Below, piece by piece: positions 60,038 through 64,000 of a stretch of 64,000 bases of DNA; position 1 is the stretch's first letter, and each line of letters opens with the position of its first letter. The stretch is from JBGQOJ01 sp052119585. GTDB lineage: Bacteria; Pseudomonadota; Alphaproteobacteria; Rhodobacterales; Rhodobacteraceae. Made by a program: the position numbers and the translations under genes. The stretch covers positions 12,883-76,882 of the forward strand of contig NZ_JBGQOJ010000015.1 of assembly GCF_052119585.1 (NCBI RefSeq). Reading direction: 5' to 3'. The notes beneath the pieces are model-generated. The model saw nothing but the letters and a program-made list of their open reading frames with translations, did not search any database and was not told where the DNA came from.

Positions 60038-61051
60038 ATGACCCTTCCTCGTATCGCCCATCTTGTCGACGACACCTCTGCTGGCGGCGTGACACGCGTT
60101 CTTGATTTTATCCGGTCCAATCCGGATATGGCGCGATTTGCACAGCACGTTGTGCACGTGCTGCCCCGTGGCAAGATGTCAGCCCCAAGCATGGACGCTG
60201 ATGTTTTAGTCTCGCATCTGTCAATCAACTGGCGCGGATTGGCGGGCCTGATGTCGCTCCGGGCGGCCAATGCGGCAGTGCCTATGATCCACGTCGAGCA
60301 CAGCTACACCGCGGGTTTCACCGGCAGCAACGTTCTGCGCCGCGCACGGTTCCGCACGCTGTTGCGCACCGCATATGCGCTGTTTGACCGTGTCGTCGCC
60401 GTCAGCGAGGATCAGGGAAAATGGCTGGTCGCGCGGGGCGTGGTTCAGCACAATGCGCTGTCGGTCATTCCCTCTGCCGTCGATGTGGCGCCGTTTCTGG
60501 CCCTGTCACCACGGTTCGACAGGCCAAAAGTGATTGGCGCCATTGGCCGCTTCGACACCCAAAAGGGCTTTGACACCCTGATCAAGGCGTTCCGACAAAG
60601 CGCGCATCCGGATCAGGAACTGCACCTGATCGGGGACGGACCGGAACGGGAAAATCTTGAAACACTCGCCGCTGGCCATCCCCGTATCACGTTTACCGGG
60701 TTTGCCACGGATCCGGTTGCCGCTATGGAAAAGGTCGATGCTATTGCCATGCCGTCCCGCTGGGAGGCCTACGGCCTTGTCGCCCTTGAGGCACGCGCTG
60801 CGGGGCGTCCGCTGGTCGTATCCGCCATCGACGGGTTGAACGACCATATCGCCAGGGGCGCAATCGCCGTATCCAGCCATTCCGTTGATGAATGGGCCTG
60901 CGCCCTGAACCGCCTCAACGAAACCCCGGACAGTTTTGCGATGGCCTGCGCCCGGAAGGACGCGGCATCGGCGGGCAAGGCATTTTCCCAAGCCTGGAAC
61001 GCCCTGCTGGCGTCGGTTCTGAACAAGGAACCGGCGGCTATCGCTGCCTGA
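60038..61051 (+). CDS. Glycosyltransferase family 4
   Basis: A 337-residue GT-B enzyme with D-T-S-A-G-G-V-T-R at the N-terminus, I-G-R-F-D-T-Q-K-G-F-D (nucleotide-binding start of the C-domain) and P-S-R-W-E-A-Y-G-L-V-A-L-E-A (E-x7-E type motif). The ATG at 60038 follows CCGGAG. Last gene of the rightward run; a hairpin lies behind it. Confidence 0.93.
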   Translation: MTLPRIAHLVDDTSAGGVTRVLDFIRSNPDMARFAQHVVHVLPRGKMSAPSMDADVLVSHLSINWRGLAGLMSLRAANAAVPMIHVEHSYTAGFTGSNVLRRARFRTLLRTAYALFDRVVAVSEDQGKWLVARGVVQHNALSVIPSAVDVAPFLALSPRFDRPKVIGAIGRFDTQKGFDTLIKAFRQSAHPDQELHLIGDGPERENLETLAAGHPRITFTGFATDPVAAMEKVDAIAMPSRWEAYGLVALEARAAGRPLVVSAIDGLNDHIARGAIAVSSHSVDEWACALNRLNETPDSFAMACARKDAASAGKAFSQAWNALLASVLNKEPAAIAA

Positions 61052-61078
61052 CCCCGTTGTCAGGGCGGATGGCTCCCG

Positions 61079-61097
61079 CGCCCCAAAGTTTGGGGCG
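61079..61097. terminator. Possible bidirectional terminator between convergent genes
   Basis: CGCCCCAAA and TTTGGGGCG form a near-perfect palindrome 28 bp after the GT4 stop, between it and the convergent O-antigen-ligase-like gene. T runs are weak on both sides. Confidence 0.5.
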
Positions 61098-61124
61098 GGG
61101 CATGACTTTATTCCGTTGTGGGCG

Positions 61125-62423
61125 TCAGGACCCTTTGGCCGCTGGAACCCCAAGCCTGTCATCCGACATCTCGCGCGCATGACGGCCAAGGATCATCAGG
61201 GCGGGCCAAAGCATATAAGCCTCGATTTCCATGTTCTCGCCAAAGGACAACAGGATCAGAGTCATCACGATCGCCATAGGCAACCGGCCCCTTGGGCCGC
61301 GGGTGGCATCATACATCACCAGCCATGTCTGCCAGACCATCGGCACCAGAAGGGCGGCAAACCCCGCCACACCTTTGACGAACAGCAGGGCATACCACGT
61401 GTGATGGCTGCCGATGGGCATGAATTCAACAATATGCGGGCCGGGCTGCACCGTGCCGTGACCGAACCATACGGCCTCGCCTTTCCAGCGTTCATAGGCG
61501 ATGCGCTGCAAGGTTTCGCGCACCCTTGTGCTATCGGCGCGCGCCCCCTTGAAGGCCTTCACCCCGTCCGCCATGCTTTGCATGACCATAGGGCCGATCA
61601 CCGCCATCGAGGCCGTCAGAGCCGCCCCCGCCTGCCACGCCCACCCGCGCAATAGCAGCGGCATCAGGCGCGGCACGGTCGTACAGGCGACCAGCCCGAC
61701 AAGCCCCATCCGCGATTTCGACGCAAGGATCATGAAGACGCCAGCCGCGATTCCGATCGCCTTCCAATTACGGTTCTTTTCCTCCAGCGCAAAGACCACC
61801 ATCACAACACCCAGAAGCGCCGCAAACGGCGACCAAGGGGCGTAGAACTGCCAGCGTGGCGTCCATGTCGCGGGATCATAGGTGAACAGGTAAACCGAGA
61901 AATACTCTGGCCCCGGACCGCCGATAGCCTTCAGCGGTGAGGTGAATATCTTTTCCGGCAGACCGATATAGGGGGCAACCAGCAGCAATGGTGCCAGCAC
62001 CAGCGTCCAAAGCGCCACCACACATTGCCCCCGCACCAGAATGTCGCGCCGGATCGGCAAAACCGCCCCCGCAAGCGGGAAAAGGGCCAACAAGGCCCAC
62101 CCTTTCGCCCAACCAATGCTGGACTTTATCGTTTGCTTGGTGCCGAGGCTCCAGTCCAGATGCCCCAACCACAGCACCACAAGCATCGCGGCCATCCCGA
62201 TCAGCCAGGCCCAGACCACCGGCGGAATGGTGCCTGTCGCGCGCAGATCGGACCGGATCGCGGGGCCAAGGTATAGTGAAAGCACGGCAATCGCCCCAAG
62301 GGTCCAGGCCAGAACCGGCCCTACGACGTAAAGAGCGCCGACGAAATAGAACGGCCAGGTCCAGACCAGCGTCTTGTAGACCAGCGTTTCGACCGGATTG
62401 GCGGGGCGCAGATCAGGCGTCAT
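61125..62423 (-). CDS. O-antigen ligase/polymerase family membrane protein (Wzy/WaaL-like)
   Basis: A 432-residue protein with about 12 hydrophobic segments and a larger periplasmic loop (around 290-345) with W-F-G-H-G-T-V-Q-P-G-P-H and G-S-H-H-T-W. The H-x-x-W loop and topology fit the O-antigen ligase domain family; polymerase and ligase cannot be told apart from sequence alone. Its start overlaps the end of the Wzz-like gene by 11 bases. Confidence 0.83.
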   Translation of the reverse strand: MTPDLRPANPVETLVYKTLVWTWPFYFVGALYVVGPVLAWTLGAIAVLSLYLGPAIRSDLRATGTIPPVVWAWLIGMAAMLVVLWLGHLDWSLGTKQTIKSSIGWAKGWALLALFPLAGAVLPIRRDILVRGQCVVALWTLVLAPLLLVAPYIGLPEKIFTSPLKAIGGPGPEYFSVYLFTYDPATWTPRWQFYAPWSPFAALLGVVMVVFALEEKNRNWKAIGIAAGVFMILASKSRMGLVGLVACTTVPRLMPLLLRGWAWQAGAALTASMAVIGPMVMQSMADGVKAFKGARADSTRVRETLQRIAYERWKGEAVWFGHGTVQPGPHIVEFMPIGSHHTWYALLFVKGVAGFAALLVPMVWQTWLVMYDATRGPRGRLPMAIVMTLILLSFGENMEIEAYMLWPALMILGRHAREMSDDRLGVPAAKGS

Positions 62424-63903
62424 GCAGCCGCTCTGCGGGGGTTTTCAACAACCGTCCAATAAGAGTGCTGCGCAACCAGCCCAGAGCCAGCCCCATCAAC
62501 AACATGACAGTCGCCGCGCTGCCTGCCGCAACAACCAGCATCCGCTTGGGCGAAGACGGGCTATCGGGCAATGATGGGTCTTCCAGCACCTGAACCAGGG
62601 GGTAGGAAGCATAAATGTCGGATTTCGTACTTTGACTGCGCGCAATGGCCGAGGCGAACACCGCTTCGGCCACCGTAAAATCGCGTTTCAGGTCTTCCAG
62701 CCGTGCGGCGGTCGACGCCAAGGCACGGACCCTTGAAGTTTCGTCTTTCAATCGCCGGGTCATGCCCGAATATTCGGCCGCCAGACCGCTGCGTTCCGCG
62801 TCCAGTTGAACCAGTTGCGCCAAAAGGGCGGCCTGTGCCCCCATCGGCGCCAGATCCAGCCGGGCGATATCTTGCGCCGTCAATCCGGTGATTTGAACGG
62901 CACGCACCTGCGACCGGTCGCGCGCGGCGCTATGACCGCTCCGGGCTTCGGTCACCTTTGGATGCGCGTTGCCGTATTGCCCCTCGACCTCGGCAAGGCG
63001 CGCCGCTTTGGTTGCCATATCCGCTATGATCGCGGAAAATTCCGAATCCGCATTCAGTTTCAGGGCTGCAACGGCCAGTTGTGGCGTCAGGCCCAAAGTT
63101 GCCTCCAGCGCGGCAGCGGCCTGCGTCTTCTGGCTCAGAGATCCGGCAAGATCGCGAACACGGGTGTCCAGCGCATCGGCCTCGATCACCATGGCATCAT
63201 ATTGATCGCCGGAAACCAGACCTGTTTCCGTTTGAAGGTTCGCGATTGCCGCGCGCGTCGCCCCGACAGAGGCGCGGTAATCGTCGATCGCGCCCTTGCC
63301 ACCGGTCTGGCGAACATCCAGTTCATCCGCCCGCAATGCGTCCAGTTCTGTGAAGAATGCGGCGACAAGGGCCTTGCCCCGCGCCTGCGCATCCTCGGGG
63401 GAATTACCGACCATTTGCACCCGGATCAGGCCGGTCTGGTCCACAAGCTCGATCCGGGGGGTGCCAAAATCACGTTTTCTCATTTGCATGCCAGTCGCCG
63501 CGGCATCAACAATCCTGTCGGCACCAATCAGGCGCTGGTAGGTTACGGTTGGACTGACAGAATTGCTGGCAAACGCCGAATTGGCAAAAGACGAGGATTG
63601 TCCAATATCGCTTAGGTTGACCGAGGCAGAGGCGCCGGACCCCGGCAGGATCAGGGAAATATTGGTCGTATAGCGCAAGGGCGCCGTCGCAAGATAGCCC
63701 GAGATCGGAGCCCATATTCCCGCAAGGCCCAGCAGGAAGAAGGCCGCGTAACGCGGCAAGCGGCCTGCGTCCGTGATCCGCCCCCCCTTGACGATCCGCC
63801 CGATCGACAGGTCACGCACAGGGAGGCGCAGCACGCGAATGCGCGACATCAGGCGCGCTTTGGCCTGTTGATCATGGTCGATTGTTGTGTCTGTCGCAGT
63901 CAT
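62413..63903 (-). CDS. Wzz/GumC-like chain-length determinant protein
   Basis: A 496-residue protein with two membrane segments (about 50-72 and 450-475) that flank a long periplasmic coiled-coil region (about 200-430). This is the polysaccharide co-polymerase layout. There is no C-terminal tyrosine kinase domain and no Walker motif. The second helix is preceded by Pro/Ser (D-S-P-S-S-P-K-R), the usual Wzz signature. ATG has AAAGGAG upstream; it would set chain length with the Wza- and Wzy-like proteins. Confidence 0.85.
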   Translation of the reverse strand: MTATDTTIDHDQQAKARLMSRIRVLRLPVRDLSIGRIVKGGRITDAGRLPRYAAFFLLGLAGIWAPISGYLATAPLRYTTNISLILPGSGASASVNLSDIGQSSSFANSAFASNSVSPTVTYQRLIGADRIVDAAATGMQMRKRDFGTPRIELVDQTGLIRVQMVGNSPEDAQARGKALVAAFFTELDALRADELDVRQTGGKGAIDDYRASVGATRAAIANLQTETGLVSGDQYDAMVIEADALDTRVRDLAGSLSQKTQAAAALEATLGLTPQLAVAALKLNADSEFSAIIADMATKAARLAEVEGQYGNAHPKVTEARSGHSAARDRSQVRAVQITGLTAQDIARLDLAPMGAQAALLAQLVQLDAERSGLAAEYSGMTRRLKDETSRVRALASTAARLEDLKRDFTVAEAVFASAIARSQSTKSDIYASYPLVQVLEDPSLPDSPSSPKRMLVVAAGSAATVMLLMGLALGWLRSTLIGRLLKTPAERLHDA

Positions 63904-64000
63904 ATCGCGGCTCCTTTTGTAAGGGGCACCTCTAAAAATTGCGCCTGATCTGACGGCGGTGTAGACATTGGGCCAGTGTGAGATGGAGGCTGGTTGTCAT

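Overview
The window looks like chromosomal DNA of a Rhodobacterales (Roseobacter-group) alphaproteobacterium. The reasons are the high GC content, the irr / fabA-fabB-fabI arrangement, a SAM/SAH-type riboswitch in front of metK, a sox cluster that includes soxCD, and a pcaD-C-H-G ... pcaB operon with a DUF849 (BKACE) gene inside it. All calls come from reading the sequence and its translations; no database search was run. Starts were moved inward from the longest frame where a ribosome binding site or the family length supported it.

Layout. 1-2985: the end of an MFS transporter, then rplY, pth and a DUF2237 protein. 2993-4525: a leftward group of a membrane-anchored LuxR-type regulator and two exported PepSY-like proteins with very acidic tails, preceded by a cluster of TAAAC/GTTTA motifs. 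4806-20333: leftward housekeeping genes (ihfB-lapA-trpF-trpB, aroA-cmk-rpsA, phoH-ybeY-corC-lnt, riboswitch-metK-trmB, miaB) plus a small lipoprotein and an OmpA-like protein that share an unnamed domain. 20458-26693: a GT-like protein, irr divergent from fabA-fabB-fabI, an M50 peptidase, a membrane protein and an FKBP isomerase.

26900-37347 is a rightward catabolic region. A tightly overlapping dehalogenase-hydrolase-dehydratase set is followed by a promoter/operator and a protocatechuate operon: pcaD-C-H-G, an alpha/beta hydrolase, a BKACE and pcaB. A zinc alcohol dehydrogenase and an enolase-superfamily enzyme with an altered metal site come next. In this operon the BKACE could stand in for the usual CoA-transferase and thiolase at 3-oxoadipate.

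37452-48051 is a thiosulfate oxidation island: soxVWXYZABCD read leftward, and soxS, a GlcG/HbpS-like protein, an ArsR-type regulator and a YeeE/YedE (TsuA-like) transporter read rightward. Two near-identical SqrR/BigR-type persulfide-sensor repressors bracket the sox genes, and an ATTC-N8-GAAT site lies in front of soxC. 48211-54936 holds a D-amino-acid dehydrogenase, an IS-scarred stretch, an Lrp-type regulator and an operon of a DmdA/GcvT-like protein, OsmC, an ECHDC3-like crotonase and an acyl-CoA ligase. That operon resembles DMSP demethylation genes but is not canonical, and it is the best candidate here for an uncharacterised pathway. 55422-63903 is an exopolysaccharide cluster (Wza-like, Wzx, three glycosyltransferases, Wzy/ligase-like, Wzz-like) that runs to the right edge.
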